A stretch of DNA of 64,000 bases from Apium graveolens (taxonomy: Eukaryota; Streptophyta; Magnoliopsida; Apiales; Apiaceae): positions 62,001 through 126,000 of the forward strand of contig NW_027417508.1 of NCBI RefSeq assembly GCF_009905375.1, given 5' to 3'. Positions 45,684 to 58,829 of the stretch are shown here, piece by piece. A program made the position numbers and the translations under genes. The notes beneath the pieces were generated by a model. It worked only from the letters and a program-made list of their open reading frames with translations, was not told the DNA's origin and searched no databases. How positions within the stretch are numbered: position 1 is the first letter of the stretch; the number at the start of each line of letters is the position of its first letter.

Positions 45684-48600
45684 GGCAACAGGAAAAATAT
45701 TATAGTTCTGGACAGTGGATGTTCAGGACATATGACTGGAAATAAGGCCCTGCTATCAGACTTTATGGAGAAAGCTGGCCCAAGTGTTTCTTATGGAGAT
45801 GGCAACATTGGAAAGACATTGGGATATGGCAATATCAATCTTGGAAATGTCATAATTAAACAAGTAGCTCTGGTCTCAGGACTTAAACACAACCTACTGA
45901 GTATAAGTCAAATATGTGACAGAGGTTATCATGTTGATTTCTTTGAAGAACACTGTGAAATTGTGAGTAAATCTAAAGGCAAAGTTGTTCTGAAAGGATA
46001 CAGGCGTGGTAACATTTATGAAGCTAAGCTTTTAACAAGTACTGATGGTTCTGCAATCTGTCTGATGAGTAGAGCATTAATTGAAGAAAGCTGGAATTGG
46101 CATAAGAAACTCTCTCATTTAAATTTCAACAATATAAATGAACTGGTCAAGAAAGATCTTGTGAGAGGATTTCCAAACACAGTATTTGCTCCTGATGGTC
46201 TTTGTGATTCATGTCAGAAAGCCAAACAATGAAAATCTTCATTCAAGAGCAAGACTGAATCATCAATTCTTGAGCCTTATCATCTACTACATGTTGATCT
46301 ATTTGGTCCAGTAAATGTCATGTCTATTGCAAAGAAGAAGTATACGTTGGTCATAGTGGATGAGTTCACCAGATACACATGGGTGTATTTCTTGCATACA
46401 AAAAGTGAAACTGCATCAATCTTGATTGATCATGTCAAACATCTAGATAAAATGGTCAAAGATTCTGTGAAAGTTTTAAGGAGTGATAATGGCACTGAGT
46501 TCAAGAATTTGAAAATGGAAGAGTTCTGCAAAAGCCATGGAATAAAGCAGGAATTTTCTGCTCCTGGAACTCCACAACAAAATGGAGTTGTTGAAAGGAA
46601 GAATAGAACTCTCATTGAAGCTGCACGTACAATGCTTGAAGAAGCAAAGCTTCCAATCTATTTCTGGGTTGAAGCTGTGCAGACTACTTGTTTTACTCAA
46701 AATGCAACACTCATTAACAAGCATGGAAAAACACCATATGAGATGGTGAAGAAAAAGAAGCCAAATCTGAAATACTTTCATGTATTTGGATGCAAGTGTT
46801 TTGTTCTCAAGACTCATACTGAACAGCTATCAAAGTTTGATCTAAAAGCTGATGAAGGAATCTTTGTTGGATATCCACTTTCCACAAAAGCCTTTAGAGT
46901 CTATAATTTGAGAACAAAAGTAGTCATGGAATCTATCAATATCTCTTTTGATGACAAGAAGATTACTGGTCTTCAAGATTTCATTGACCATGATCAGCTG
47001 AGATTTGAAAATGAAGACTCAAATTCTGATACTGAAAATCCTGAAAGTCTAAGTCCTGATACTGTAAACTCTGATGGAATAAACTCTGATGTTATTGAAA
47101 CTGTGGTGGCTACGCCAAGGGAAGATGCACCGATGCAGGGGGAGCATACTCAAGATCCTACCACAGCTCAAGAAACATCAGAACATACATCTGGCTCTTC
47201 AAATTCTGATTCGTCAAGTTCTGATAAGCCAAGTTCTGATAGTGCTGAAAATTTAAATACTGAAGACTCCAACTCAGAGAGCATAGTTTCAGGGGGAGCA
47301 TCAGAAAATGAAAATGAAGATAACATGGATCATGGGGGAACATCCAGTTCTAGAGAAAACCTTCCATCTGCAAGGAAGTGGATAAAATCACATACACCTG
47401 ATTTGATAATTGGAAATCCTGATGCAGGTGTCAGAATTAGAACAGGTACTTCAAATGAATGTCTTTACAATTCTTTTCTCTCTCAGACTGAGCCAAAGAA
47501 AGTGGAAGAAGCTCTTGAAGATGCTGATTGGGTGCAAGCAATGCAGGAAGAGTTGAATGAATTTGAAAGAAACAAAGTCTGGACCCTAGTGCCAAGACCA
47601 AAGAATAGATCTGTTGTTGGTACAAAGTGGGTATTCAGAAACAAAACTGATAGTGATGGCATAATTACAAGGAATAAGGCAAGGCTGGTTGCAAAAGGAT
47701 ATTCTCAACAGGAGGGAATTGATTATGATGAAATATTTGCACCAGTTGCTAGGTTAGAAGCCATAAGGATATTCTTGGCTTATGCTGCTCACAAAAAGTT
47801 TACTGTCTTTCAAATGGATGTGAAAAGTGCTTTTCTCAATGGAGAATTGGAGGAGGAGGTATATGTTGAACAACCTCCAGGTTTTGTAGATACCAAACAT
47901 CCAGATTATGTCTACAGGCTTGATAAAGCACTTTATGGACTTAAGCAAGCTCCTAGAGCATGGTATGAGACTTTAACTCAGTTTCTTCTGGAAAGTGGAT
48001 TCAACAGAGGGACAATAGACAAAACACTGTTCTACCTCAACCATGGAAAGGACTTACTTCTGGTCCAGATTTATGTTGATGATATCATTTTTGGATCTAT
48101 AAATGACAAACTTTGCAAAAAGTTTGCCAAACTAATGCAGTCAAGATATCAGATGAGTATGATGGGGGAACTTAGCTATTTTCTGGGCCTTCAAGTCAAG
48201 CAGAATGAGGAAGGCACTTTTATTTGTCAAACCAAGTACACCGGAAACTTGCTGAAGAAATTTGGAATGCAAGATTGTTCAAGTGCATCCACTCCAATGG
48301 CCACTGCAACAAAACTGGATAAGGATACCGGTAAATCAGTAGATATTACTGACTACAGAGGTATGATTGGCTCTCTACTCTATCTAACTGCTAGTAGACC
48401 TGATATCATGTATGCTACCTGTCTTTGTGCAAGATTTCAAGCAGATCCAAGAGAACCTCACTTAACAGCTGTAAAAAGAATCTTTAAGTATCTTAAAGGA
48501 ACAGCTACTCTGGGATTATGGTATCCTAGAGAATCAGATTTTAAACTAATAGGTTACTCAGATACAGATTTTGCAGGTTACAAAATTGACAGGAAAAGCA

Positions 48601-49028
48601 CAAGTGGAAGCTGTCAATTTCTTGGAGGCAGATTGGTTTCTTGGTACAGCAAGAAACAAAAGTCAATTACCACATCAACTGCAGAAGCAGAGTATATTGC
48701 TGCAGGAAGCTGTTGTGCACAGATTCTTTGGATGAAGAATCAGTTACTGGATTATGGGTTAACATATTTCAAAATCCCTATTTACTGTGATAATCAAAGT
48801 ACTATTGCTATGACAGGTAATCCAGTTCAACACTCTATGACAAAGCACATCAGCATCAGGTACCACTTCATCAGGGAATATGTGGATGAAGGTACAGTGG
48901 AATTGCATTTTGTTCCCACAGATCAACAACTAGCAGATATCTTCACAAAACCACTGTGTGAAGCTACTTTTACAAGATTGGTAAATGAACTTGGAATGGT
49001 TTCAGGTTCTTTCTCTAAATTTGCTTAG
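45684..49028 (+). pseudogene. pol: Copia pol (A2), one premature stop
   Basis: In the gag frame after two stops. Protease VLDSGCSGHMTG is at the start (45705 on), then GAG-pre-integrase (WHKKLSHLNF, CDSCQKAK) and a TGA at 46230-46232 where B has an Arg codon. Integrase has [15 protein letters not shown] and VVERKNRT. A Ser/Asp-rich linker precedes RT with YVDDIIFGS (about 48071) and RNase H with [20 protein letters not shown] and CDNQST. It ends at TAG 49026-49028. Past the TGA, 902 codons are open from 46320. Apart from this stop it is as well kept as A1. Confidence 0.92.
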
Positions 49029-50376
49029 TCTTGTTCTGTGTTATCAGACTTTATGCTCAGTATTTACATAATTAATGTCATTGTGTATTCTGTGCTTAAT
49101 TGATAAATGTCTTTAAGTACTGACTCTTGTCTGATATATGTTTCTAAACTCTGATAAGTGATATGTCTGTTCAAGTACCTATTCAATCCTATGAGGATAA
49201 CTGTGCTAGATACTGATCTAGTAGTCTTCAATAAACAAATGATTCCATGTAAGAAGTAATTATTTCAGTGGAAATCTTATGACACTAGCAAATTCTGATA
49301 ATTGAGCTTAGTTAAGTTTACTTTGTATATCTTATTACTAAGTCACAAATTAGAATAATGCTACTCATCTGTTAAGATCTGATACTAGTAAAACTGCTGA
49401 ATGTACTAAGTGCTGATAAACCTCACTTATCAAAAGAAAAAGCAAAAAGATCAAAGAATAAAATCAGGTACTCCTTTGAGATCTAGAGTAAAAATGTGGA
49501 AGGGACGACCCAAGTGCATTGCTGGTATTAAGTAAATATGCATTAGAAAAGCAAAATATTTTCTTGGTGACTTTTCACACTCTATGATTACTGGAGAAAT
49601 ACTCTGATAATAGCATAAATTCTGATAAACAGTCGTGACTCACTTACACTGAGAAGCCACTGTAAAATAGAATTTCAAAAGATGCATAAAATTAGCACAA
49701 AACAGTTGAGGTGGACTCAAGCATGAACTCATTCATCAGTAGGTTTCAGGACAATGACAGCTCTTTAGCAAAATTTTAGTTATGCCTTATTTCTAAGATG
49801 TACTGAAGTGACTCAGACTTTACTCTTTGTCTGTTATTTAGCTTAATGCACACACTAATCACTCCATATGATTGATGAAAATTACTGTGGTGGTCTATGT
49901 TATTTTAGATAAACAGTCACTGTGTCATTTTGCACAAATTCTGAGGATAAGTTCTAGTTACACGTTCTAATGATTAAGTTCTGAAGTCTATAACTCAGAA
50001 CTTGTATGAGGATTTACTAAGATGGGCATTCCTTTTTCGAGTTAAGAAATTATGTTCTGATGACTGTTAAGTTCTGATATAAGTCTAAGTTCTGATATTA
50101 CAGTCTAATGTTTTACTTGACTTATCTGTGAATAAAATTTGATAACAGTCTCAGTTAATAATTGAATATGTTGAAGTGGAAGATTAATAGTCACTATGGT
50201 TAGGGTTAATGGTATTTGTACCTGAACAGTCCAATGTTACTTGTTTCTTGTGCGCTTTAAACCATGTTTCCTCTTTCCAATGAATGTTATTCTTTTTCAA
50301 AGTCTAGGGAGACAAGGTAGAATTAATTCTACCTGTCAGCATTCAATTTCTTTGCGTCTCCTGGCATTCTCTTGCC
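49029..50376 (+). other. Post-pol spacer (A2)
   Basis: Matches A1 2582-3900. Non-coding, rich in AAGTTCTGAT-type motifs. It ends at the TATA box of the small gene. Confidence 0.6.
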
Positions 50377-50384
50377 TATATAAG
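50377..50384 (+). promoter_or_regulatory. TATA box of the A2 small gene
   Basis: TATATAAG, 83 bp before the ATG at 50460, followed by a C/T-rich leader and the start context AACACAATGG, close to the plant consensus. This looks like a stand-alone promoter and leader. A1 lacks the segment. Confidence 0.55.
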
Positions 50385-50459
50385 CAGCCACTTCACATCA
50401 GTCTTTCCATCAAATTCTTCTCACACACTTATCTTCATACTTCTTTTTTCAAAAACACA

Positions 50460-50849
50460 ATGGTCAGATACAACATGTTTTTGAACTACCAAAACTTCAA
50501 TATGGAGCTAAGCTGTGCCGACTGGCAGCAGGAATGGCATGTCACAGCCATTCCTGAGGAGATATGGGACTCTGTCCCACAGGAGGTACTGACACACCTC
50601 CTGTTCTTCTATATGGACTACCTCGCCATCTGGAGCGATTGGAGGAGGAAAGGATGGAAGCTCTCCGCCAGCAAGAGCGAATCATCAGACTCGCCATTCT
50701 GTTTGTCGAGAGTAGGAAGAAGAAGAAATGATTTAATCTTGTCTTCTTCCTATTTTTCTTCATCATCAGCTTTGTCAGGCTTCTTAGCTAGGACTAAGGC
50801 TGTTGATGTTCGGTTTAGAAGCTTAGGGAAAATCTTGTATAAGTATTGA
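50460..50849 (+). CDS. Unknown small protein in A2 between pol and env-like ORF
   Basis: The ATG is chosen for its leader and start context; the same frame is open further upstream (to 50241) but without support. It encodes 129 residues: MVRYNMFLNYQNFN, then ADWQQEWHVTAIPEEIWD, QEVLTHLLFFYMDYLAIW. From about 50625 the in-frame reading becomes Ser/Arg-rich and unconvincing. The neighbouring frame instead gives LERLEEERMEALRQQERIIR and ends in four lysines and a TGA at 50729-50731, so a frameshift near 50620 is likely and the original protein would have been about 90 residues. Codons and GC are richer than the AT-rich surroundings. No homologue recognised. Possibly an acquired or lineage-specific accessory gene; its function is unknown. 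Confidence 0.55.
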   Translation: MVRYNMFLNYQNFNMELSCADWQQEWHVTAIPEEIWDSVPQEVLTHLLFFYMDYLAIWSDWRRKGWKLSASKSESSDSPFCLSRVGRRRNDLILSSSYFSSSSALSGFLARTKAVDVRFRSLGKILYKY

Positions 50850-51433
50850 TGTAATTTCCATTTCATAAATGTATTGTCTTGATATATTAATGAAAGTTGT
50901 TTTTACTTCAAGATTTTGTCTCTGAGTTATTTTATCTTGTGTTGATAAATCCTGATTGATATTCTGCTGACCATATAAATTTTGTTTTATATTAAGTTCT
51001 GATTCGTTTTCAGCACTTACTTATCTAATTTATCTTGGTCATTTTCATGTGATGTATTTTCAGAATATTAATGATGCAGTGAAAAATAATTCAATCAGTG
51101 TTAACGGTTTAAATTTTTAATTAAAACTGTTTCTCTTGATAGATGGAACGGTTTTTCCTTGAAACTAGGCAAATGGGTAAGTAATGATTCTTGTTTTCTC
51201 GAGCCCAGTAACTGTCCGTTATTACTGCATGTCTGACAGGTGTCCAACGGTAACATTTTTGTTCAGAGTATAAGTACAACAGAGAGAAGATTTCTTTAAT
51301 CTTTTATTTTCTTCATATTTTATCTCTCTCCTTACTTTTACTCTCTTTCTCTTTATTTCTCACGTTGGTTTTTCATACAAACATTATATCAAACACCTAA
51401 CAGGCATACTTGAATCTCAATTTTTTTTTTCAC
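50850..51433 (+). other. Downstream region of the small gene and env-like leader (A2)
   Basis: Contains possible polyadenylation signals (ATAAATG near 50864, AATGAAAG near 50888), then sequence that resumes homology with A1 near 51215. GTATAAGTA at 51268-51276 and a pyrimidine-rich leader precede the acceptor-like ACACCTAACAG (about 51403) and the ATG at 51434. Confidence 0.5.
51268..51276 (+). promoter_or_regulatory. Possible internal TATA box for the env-like gene (A2)
   Basis: GTATAAGTA, matching A1 3996-4004, 166 bp before the ATG. Confidence 0.4.
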
Positions 51434-54400
51434 ATGGCACCAAAGGATTTAATCATTGATGGAGCTAAGTTTGTCCCCAACAACTATGCTGCAGTTCTTG
51501 ATCACACTGAATCTCCATCTGAATTACACTTTATGCAAGATCTTCTTGCACATAGTGAGGTTGGGTATGCATTAACACAGCCTGAATTCTTTTCAAGCCA
51601 ACAAGTTCTGAGGTTTTGGAGGACTGGACTTTTTGATGATGGTGGTCAACATGGAACTCCCAGTATTATCTTCCAAGTGGGTGATTCATCCTTTGTAGTC
51701 ACTTCTGGTATAGTACGCAGGGCTTTACATCTTCCAGAAGATTGTACTTTCTCAATTCCAGAGGACTCAGCCCTTCGGGAGTTAATGGCTGAATTGGGAT
51801 ATGAAAAGAGTCTGACGAAACTTGGACAGTTGAAACGGGCTAATATCAGAAGAGAATGGAGTTTCTTCTTTGATTGCATCACCAAAGCTTTTGGGAACAA
51901 ATGTTCGAATTTTGATGCTATTCCAATTATGAGTCAGCACATCGGGTATGCAATTATCAATCAAACTCATTTTGATTTTGCAACTGCTTTAATTGGTTTT
52001 ATTGGGGATAGGATGACAGAGGATCGAGATGTTGTTTATTTTGCTAGATTCTGTCAACTTATTTACACTTATTGTACTGATGAACCTCATTTAGTCAGCA
52101 CCCAAACCCCACCTTTTAAGGTTGCAAAACGATACTTTAATGACCTGGTAAATGCTGATACTAAGAAAAAGTGGTTAGACCATTACAGATTCCTCAGTCT
52201 GTAAAACATATCCTAGTAAATGCTGATCCTGATACTTATAGATCTGTTTACTCTGATGTCCAACCAACTCCAAACACCCAAAATCCATCAATCTCAGTAC
52301 CTACCTCTCATTCTACTCAACCTACCCTCAGAACATATCTCAAATCCTATCTCTCCACTTCACAGACTGCTCAACCTTCATCTTCAGCACCTACTGTGAA
52401 ATCTTCATCTTCCAAGCCAAAGAGGACAAAGAATGTTCCTCAAACACCTCAAAAGAGAAGGAGGATTGCATTGAGAGATGAATCTGATTCTGAGGAACCG
52501 GTTCCTGCTAGAGAACCTGTTGTAACTGAAGCTGAGAAAGAGATTTCTCAGAAGGATTCTGAAATTGGGGGTTCTAGGCTTCTCAAGAGGCTTAGACGAA
52601 TGACAGTTCCTGAAACTCCCAAGGAATCCAAATCAACAAGGAAGTACAAGAAACAGAGGGCACAAAGGCCAGTTTCAGATGATGAAGAGGAAGCAGCTAA
52701 GGAAGGGGATCAGGAATCTCTGATCTCACAAGACAAGGAATTTGCTCCAGTCACTTCTTCTCCATCAACTCCATCTCAGGAAGCTGTATCTGACAAGGCT
52801 AACTCACCATCTGTGTCTCTTGTTGATCCAGGCACAAGTGCTGATATCGATGTTCAACACTTGGTTGTGTCTGAATTATTTCTCTTAGAAGCTCCAACAA
52901 CAAATAATCCTTCCACAACACCTGTTACTGATGCTGTTCAAACTCCAGAGTTATCAACAACACCTTCTCTGCATCAAGATGCTGATGATCAGACTTTAGG
53001 TGAGCATCAAGATATGGCTGTTGATCAGAATTTAGTATCAGATCAGCAATTAGAGGATGCTGAAGCCTCCATTGCTACTCACACTGTTGTCTTATCAGAA
53101 GATACTGATTCTTTAACTTCTGATGCTGCAAATGCTGGAGATACTGGTGATGCTGCTCCAACTGTAGATGCTGATGAAGCAGGTCCTTCAGGACATACTC
53201 CTCAATAGACTCTTCCTAAGTCTGAACTGGTAAAGAAGTTTGTTACCGGGGAAGCACCAGTACCTTGGAGTGAAACTCCTGCAGGTCAGGAGTGGACTAA
53301 GGAATGGAACTCAGTTTCATGTGTTCCAACTGAAAAACATCTTGCTGAGCACTTGACTAAAGCTGATGAAATGTTAAATTCTGATGATTTTAAAACCCAG
53401 CTTAGAGTCACTGCATTGAGTACTAAACATCTACAAGGTCTTCATTCAACTACTCATGCAGAGCTACACAAGATTCAGGAGAACTTTATCAAACAGGAAC
53501 AAGTTTGGAAAATTGATAAGAAAAAGTTCTTTCAACCTACCATTGACAGGATTACTTATATTGAGAAAACTCAAGAGAAATAACAAGCTCAGATTGATGA
53601 AATTCTGACAAATCAAGCTTCTCAGCAATCGCAACTTACTGAAATCCAATCCTCAGTGGAATTACTTATCTCTCTTTTACTACCTGCTGATGCCAAAAAG
53701 GGGGAGAAGGTAATTAAGTCCAAATGCAAAACTAACAAGACACTGCAAGGAAAGGATGATGGAAATGATGATCAAGGATACTCTGGAATGGGTAGCGGTC
53801 ATAGTCAAGGTAGAAGGTTTACATCAAGACAAGCTAGTCACAGGACAAGTTCTGATACTGGGAGAAGAATAAGTTCTGCTGCTGGTAAAAGGATAAGTTC
53901 TGATGAACTTCTAGATCTTGATGAGGAAATGTCAAGACAGTTATTTCTTCAAGAAAATCCAGGAATGGACTTGGAAAGTTTAAAGGAAGAAGAAGCCAGA
54001 CTTAAATCAGAGAAAGTCACATCTAAATCTGAAGCTTCTGGTAAAAAATCACTTCTAAAACTCAAAGGCATTGTGATCAAAGAAAGGATACATACTGATG
54101 CAACATTGGCTAGATCACAACCACAGATAGATCTAAGATCCAAGGGTAAAGAAAAGGTTGGTGAACCTATCAAGGTTTATGTACCTCCTGAGGAAGAAGA
54201 AATTACTGATGAAAAGGATGATCTTGCTCTGACTTCAAGAAAAGTTCTTAAAACAACCTCTGACATGGCTCAAGTTGTTCAGAGTCAAGAAATTGTAAGT
54301 TCTGATATTCAGAAGAAGCAAGTAACCTCTGACATAGCTCAAGTTAACTTGATATCAGAAAATAGATCAAAGACACTCCTACCAGGATTCACTAAAGCAA

Positions 54401-55143
54401 AACAGACTCAATCTTTGAAGACTACTGCAAGTGGTTTTGAAGCAAGAGTAGTTACTGGAAAGGAAGCTAGAGATAAAACTGGATTGGGAAGTGCTGATGA
54501 AAGAAGAGTACACAACACTACCAATGATCCAACTTCCTTGAGTGAACCAGGTATTGGAGCAACTCCTGAGAGATTGAATCAACTGGAATCTGTATAGATG
54601 GTTTACCATACCTACTTGAAAGAATACATCATGTTGTATTTCATGACAGATGGTAGGGTTTATCATATAAGACAAAATACCATTCCATTGAAGTATTTTG
54701 AAGAATTGGAGCATGTACTTTTCTTACTTCAAGTGGATGACAGAATAACAGGGACTGCTGCAAACTACTTAAAAGAACAGATTCAGAGACAGAAAAGGCT
54801 TTATTCTGTTAAGTCTGACAGCATATATGTTCCAAAGTACAGAGATCACAATGGTGATATTGTTGATATGAAGCCTAATACTGCACAGATCAGAACATAT
54901 CTTGGTATTAAGGGACTTGAATTCAATCTAGAGTCTGACAAAGCTTATGTCATAAGACTAGATCAGGAGTTGAGAAAAGCAAAGATCAATGATCTCAGAG
55001 CTGCAATCTTTCAAACTGGTGAAGATACTGCAGAGCTTAAAGATGTCAAAAGGAGAATGATTGATGAACTCAGATATGCTGAGAAATGTTTGTTGAAGAA
55101 CTATCTCAGAACAAATCCTGACATCAGAGAGATCAGAAAATGA
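51434..55143 (+). pseudogene. Env-position ORF of copia A2, broken in four places
   Basis: Starts MAPKDLIIDGAKFVPNN. Lesions are a frameshift near 52165, TAG 53206-53208, TAA 53581-53583 and TAG 54595-54597. None is shared with A1, so the gene was intact in the common ancestor. Order: globular N-terminal part with FWRTGLFDDGG, REWSFFFDCITKAFGNK and IGDRMTEDR; a Ser/Pro/Glu-rich region; a coiled-coil-like stretch; the DAKKGEKVIKSKCK motif near 53690; and a C-terminal domain from 54598 that is open to the TGA at 55141-55143. No signal peptide or membrane helix seen. Function unknown; 'env' here is positional. Confidence 0.82.
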
Positions 55144-55338
55144 TGAAGCCAAGTTGAAGATCTACAACTGCTTAAATTCTGATATTTATACAGACTGAAG
55201 TTGTTATCAGAAGTTGAAATTGGTAAAAGCTTTAAGGACTGTAAGTTGTAGTTATCTAGTCTAATTCTCATGCATTTGTACTTAATGTTTTTGACATCAT
55301 CAAATATCTGTTAAACTTGTATATTATGTTAATTTACA
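55144..55338 (+). other. Tail between env-like ORF and 3' LTR (A2)
   Basis: Matches the A1 tail. Non-coding. Confidence 0.6.
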
Positions 55339-55351
55339 AGTTGGGGGAGAT
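55339..55351 (+). other. Polypurine tract of A2
   Basis: AGTTGGGGGAGAT directly before the 3' LTR. Confidence 0.85.
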
Positions 55352-55965
55352 TGTTAGATATATTTGATAATGTCATGGCTAATATATTTTATGTTTAGCT
55401 TTCAGATCTTACTTGAACAGGATAAATCAATACTTAACTGTTGATCAGTACTTATACTGGAAGTCAGGAATTAAGGATATCAGTACTTATGTTATCAGGA
55501 GATAATCAACAGAAGATAGATATCAGAACTTAAGTGCTGAAGGACGATCAGATAAGGACAGTAGCTGATTAAAGGAAAGAGATCAAGATAAACATAAGAA
55601 GAGATATGCATGAAGAAGGAATTCCGTAAAGAATGGAATACTTGGAAGAAAAGATATCTGATTGATATATTTTAGGAAGTAGAATTATATTCCATATCAA
55701 TTAGCGATTATCTTATAACTGCGTAGTATATAAACACAGACATAGGGTTTACACTATAAGTGTTATCATTATTAGAGAAGATTATTCATTGTAACCCTAG
55801 CAGCTCTCGTGATATTTGTTCGTCACTGAGAGGTAACAGTTCCATACTGTAACAGAGTTTATTGTTTCAATAAAGTTTGTTTTCTGTTACTTAAGTTCTT
55901 AAAGTTTGATTTGAGTGTACTATACACTGTATTCACCCCCTCTACAGTGTGTGTGTGACCTAACA
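55352..55965 (+). repeat. 3' LTR of copia A2
   Basis: 614 bp, same ends as the 5' LTR, TATATAAA at 55727-55734. About 17 differences from the 5' LTR by hand count, including a 3-bp indel. Confidence 0.95.
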
Positions 55966-58817
55966 ACGCTCACTGATCCCATGTTGCTTATGCCGACTCG
56001 ATAGATGGACTTACTTCCCGAACGTTGGGTAAGTAATCAATTCATTTACCAAAACTGCAACCTTGTTGCGAATATAAAATACACCACAGAGCCGGATCCC
56101 TCAGGTTTTGAGCGAGTATTTAAATCCCCTTCGAAAGGAGGATCTTAAATATAAAATGAGTTTTGGGATCCGCTCTAACTTTTAAAAATCATTTTGAAGA
56201 CTCGCAAAACATTTTTAGGAATGTTTGGAGTGATGCTGATTTAATAAAATAAATCAGTCCCAATATATTAGAAAATATCTGAATATTATTATTTAAATAA
56301 TATTCCCATAAAGAATAATCTTTATAAAAATAATTGAAGTAGAAGTTTTAAAACTTATACTTGAAATGAATAATAAATAATCAAAGATATACTTATACAA
56401 AAGTAATATCTTTATTTGAATATCAAAAGTAAGTTTGATTATCGAACATTATTCTTTAATAAAATAAAGAATATTAATAAATAATAAGCGGAGTCATAAT
56501 ATCTCGAATGAATATTATAAATAATATTCATTAAATAAAATAAAAGAGTCATACATCCTCAAATGAATATCCAAGTAATATTCAATAAATAATATAAAGG
56601 AGTCATAAGTCCTCGAATGAATATTCAAGATAATATTCATTAATAAAATAAAATTATCGAATAAACCTTATTCAATTAATAGTTTTGAAAACTATTACCA
56701 TATATATATAAAATATATATATATATACACCAAATCTACTCGGGATCCTCGACTCCCGGTTTTAGAAAATGTTTTCACCTTTGGATCCCTATACTAAGGG
56801 TATATGCAAATTACCGCTATTCTCTAGCATAGGTATTATCAACTGAACCAACAGATATATATGGCAAGAATACGAAACAGGAATGCATATGTACCATATC
56901 ACATGCTACAATATATCGCAAGAATTTGCTAATATAACCATCATGCATCTATTACAAGATAATGCATATACAAGTGTATACATCACAACAACAGTATAAC
57001 GGCTAGAAAACTTGCCTGAGTGACTGGGGGTTACGAATGGCTCGGGACGAGTCTGGTAACCTATAAGCAACAAGTAAGTTGGAATTAAACCAAAGTCACT
57101 TGTAAATCTATACTCTAACCAACTCAGACTCTAACGCTCGTTTTGCGCTTATTGATTCTCTTAAGTCACTCGAGTACCCTCGGCTCCACCATTTTTAATA
57201 ATTTAACCATTACGAGTTTTAAGGCGATTCCTTCGCGAGCGTCTTACCAACTGCCTAACATACTTAACATAATTGTTTCATACATTAATTAACCCTTTAA
57301 TGTCTTTAACCTATGTTTCAAAGTAAGGCAAGGGGTAAGGGTTCGTTCACGAAACGTCGTTACTTAAAACAGCCGTTTCTCCTAAACCGTTCATCGGAAT
57401 CAAACGAACTACATATCAAAACGAAGCTCGTAACATGATCTATCTAAACATAGCAATGGTCAAAACCTAGCAGGGAGTTCTCGGGTCCTAATGTTATGAA
57501 CAAAAGCAGTCTAAAGTAAATCGGACATTACGACGGCTACGTTTACGCGATTTCCCAAATTTATACCATTCCAAATCCACCACAATTCAACCCCAATTCA
57601 CAACCCAATCAAAACTCCATCCAAACTACATCATAACAGCCCCAACACTCAACATTAACAATTTATACTTATTCCCCACATGAACTAAAAGCTTTACTTA
57701 GGTTCTTTAACTAATTATCAAGATTTACAACTCCAAAAATACCACCAAACCAACTAATCTCTACAAACTCAACCAAACTTTAAACAAACAAGCATCATGC
57801 TTCACATATACTATATCAAACATATTCATTTCTAATTACTCAAAACTAAAGCTAAGGTTTGGAGTTTATACCTTCCTTGGAGAGTGGAGAATCAAGAGGA
57901 TGGCTTGGAATCACCCTTAAAGTCCTTATCCAAGCTTAATCTAAACAAAACTTCAAGAACACAAATTTTAGTTCTTGAAAAACAATATTCACCATCTTCT
58001 TCCATGATTTATAGAAAAAGATTGGCTTGGAATTAGAAGTTTAAACTTATAGGAAGTATGTAACTATCCATGGGGAAGCTTAGATAAATACCTTGCTAAA
58101 TAGTAAGTGGTGGAACTTGGATCTTCATTTTTTAAGAAAAGAAGCCGAGAGCTTCATGAAGAAATGGAGGAGTTTTTGTGTTTTGTTTGGTGAAAAAATG
58201 AAATGTTTGCTTGGTTGGTTGAATTTTGAGTTGTTTTAGGTTAATTACTTAATTAACCTTGATTTTGTGTGGTTATAATTCAACCACACTTCCTTCCCTT
58301 CTATGTCATGCTTATGTCATCATGTGGTGTCATCCTTCCCTCTTTGTCCTCTTCCCATTGGTTGGATGACATCATCCCCTCTAATCTCTTTGATTAACTT
58401 CCTAATTGTTTGCCTAATGACCGCTGATCTGTTATACGGTTCGCTTAACTTTCGTTTTCGTTTATCGTTTGAGGGATCATACCCGGGATCTTATTACTTA
58501 GGTTCCCTTAACCTTTCTCAATACATTATATTCCTTTTTATGATCCTCTCTTATAATCCTTTAATTCAAATCCTTTTTACCCTGTTACCTTATACTCAAT
58601 TCTTTCCGTATCTAGTGGATTTTCCGGGAAAAATCAAAGTATTCGGAATTGGATTCTGACGATCTTTACATACACTTATATACCATATAGAGTACTAATA
58701 AAATCTCAGAATATCCATAACAGAATCCCTACATAGTGGTGCATGAAAAGTTTTCTCATTCAGCAAAAACACTATTCATAAGGGTTTCAAAAATTTCCAA
58801 AAATTGGGGTTATTACA

Positions 58818-58829
58818 GTCTCCCCTCCT
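58818..58829 (-). other. Polypurine tract of gypsy E
   Basis: GTCTCCCCTCCTT on the + strand (minus strand AAGGAGGGGAGAC), against the LTR start. Confidence 0.75.

Larger units (their letters stand above)
42658..55965 (+). mobile_element. Copia element A2, complete (13.3 kb)
   Basis: Two LTRs, primer site, gag, pol, extra small gene, env-like ORF and polypurine tract in order. It is flanked by ACGCC (42653-42657) and ACGCT (55966-55970), a 5-bp duplication with one difference. The solo LTR F shows the empty site as ACGCCCACTG, in reverse. My hand count of the two LTRs gives about 17 differences in 614 bp, roughly 97 percent identity, so the insertion is fairly recent. Gag is open; pol has one stop and the env-like ORF four lesions. 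Confidence 0.95.
41421..58817 (-). repeat. 3' LTR of gypsy E, split by copia A2
   Basis: On the + strand it starts TGTAACACCCCCAAATCCGG and ends AATTGGGGTTATTACA. Removing A2 and its duplication leaves about 4.08 kb, matching solo LTR F (4.02 kb) in reverse. Three 55-bp repeat units lie near 56491-56655. An open frame at 42417-42608 equals one in F. No other genes. The pieces are 41421-42657 and 55966-58817. Confidence 0.9.

Noticed and set aside
58303..58659. 118-codon + strand open frame
   Set aside because: Lies in the antisense of the E LTR and has no recognisable domain; long hydrophobic strings come from AT-rich sequence.
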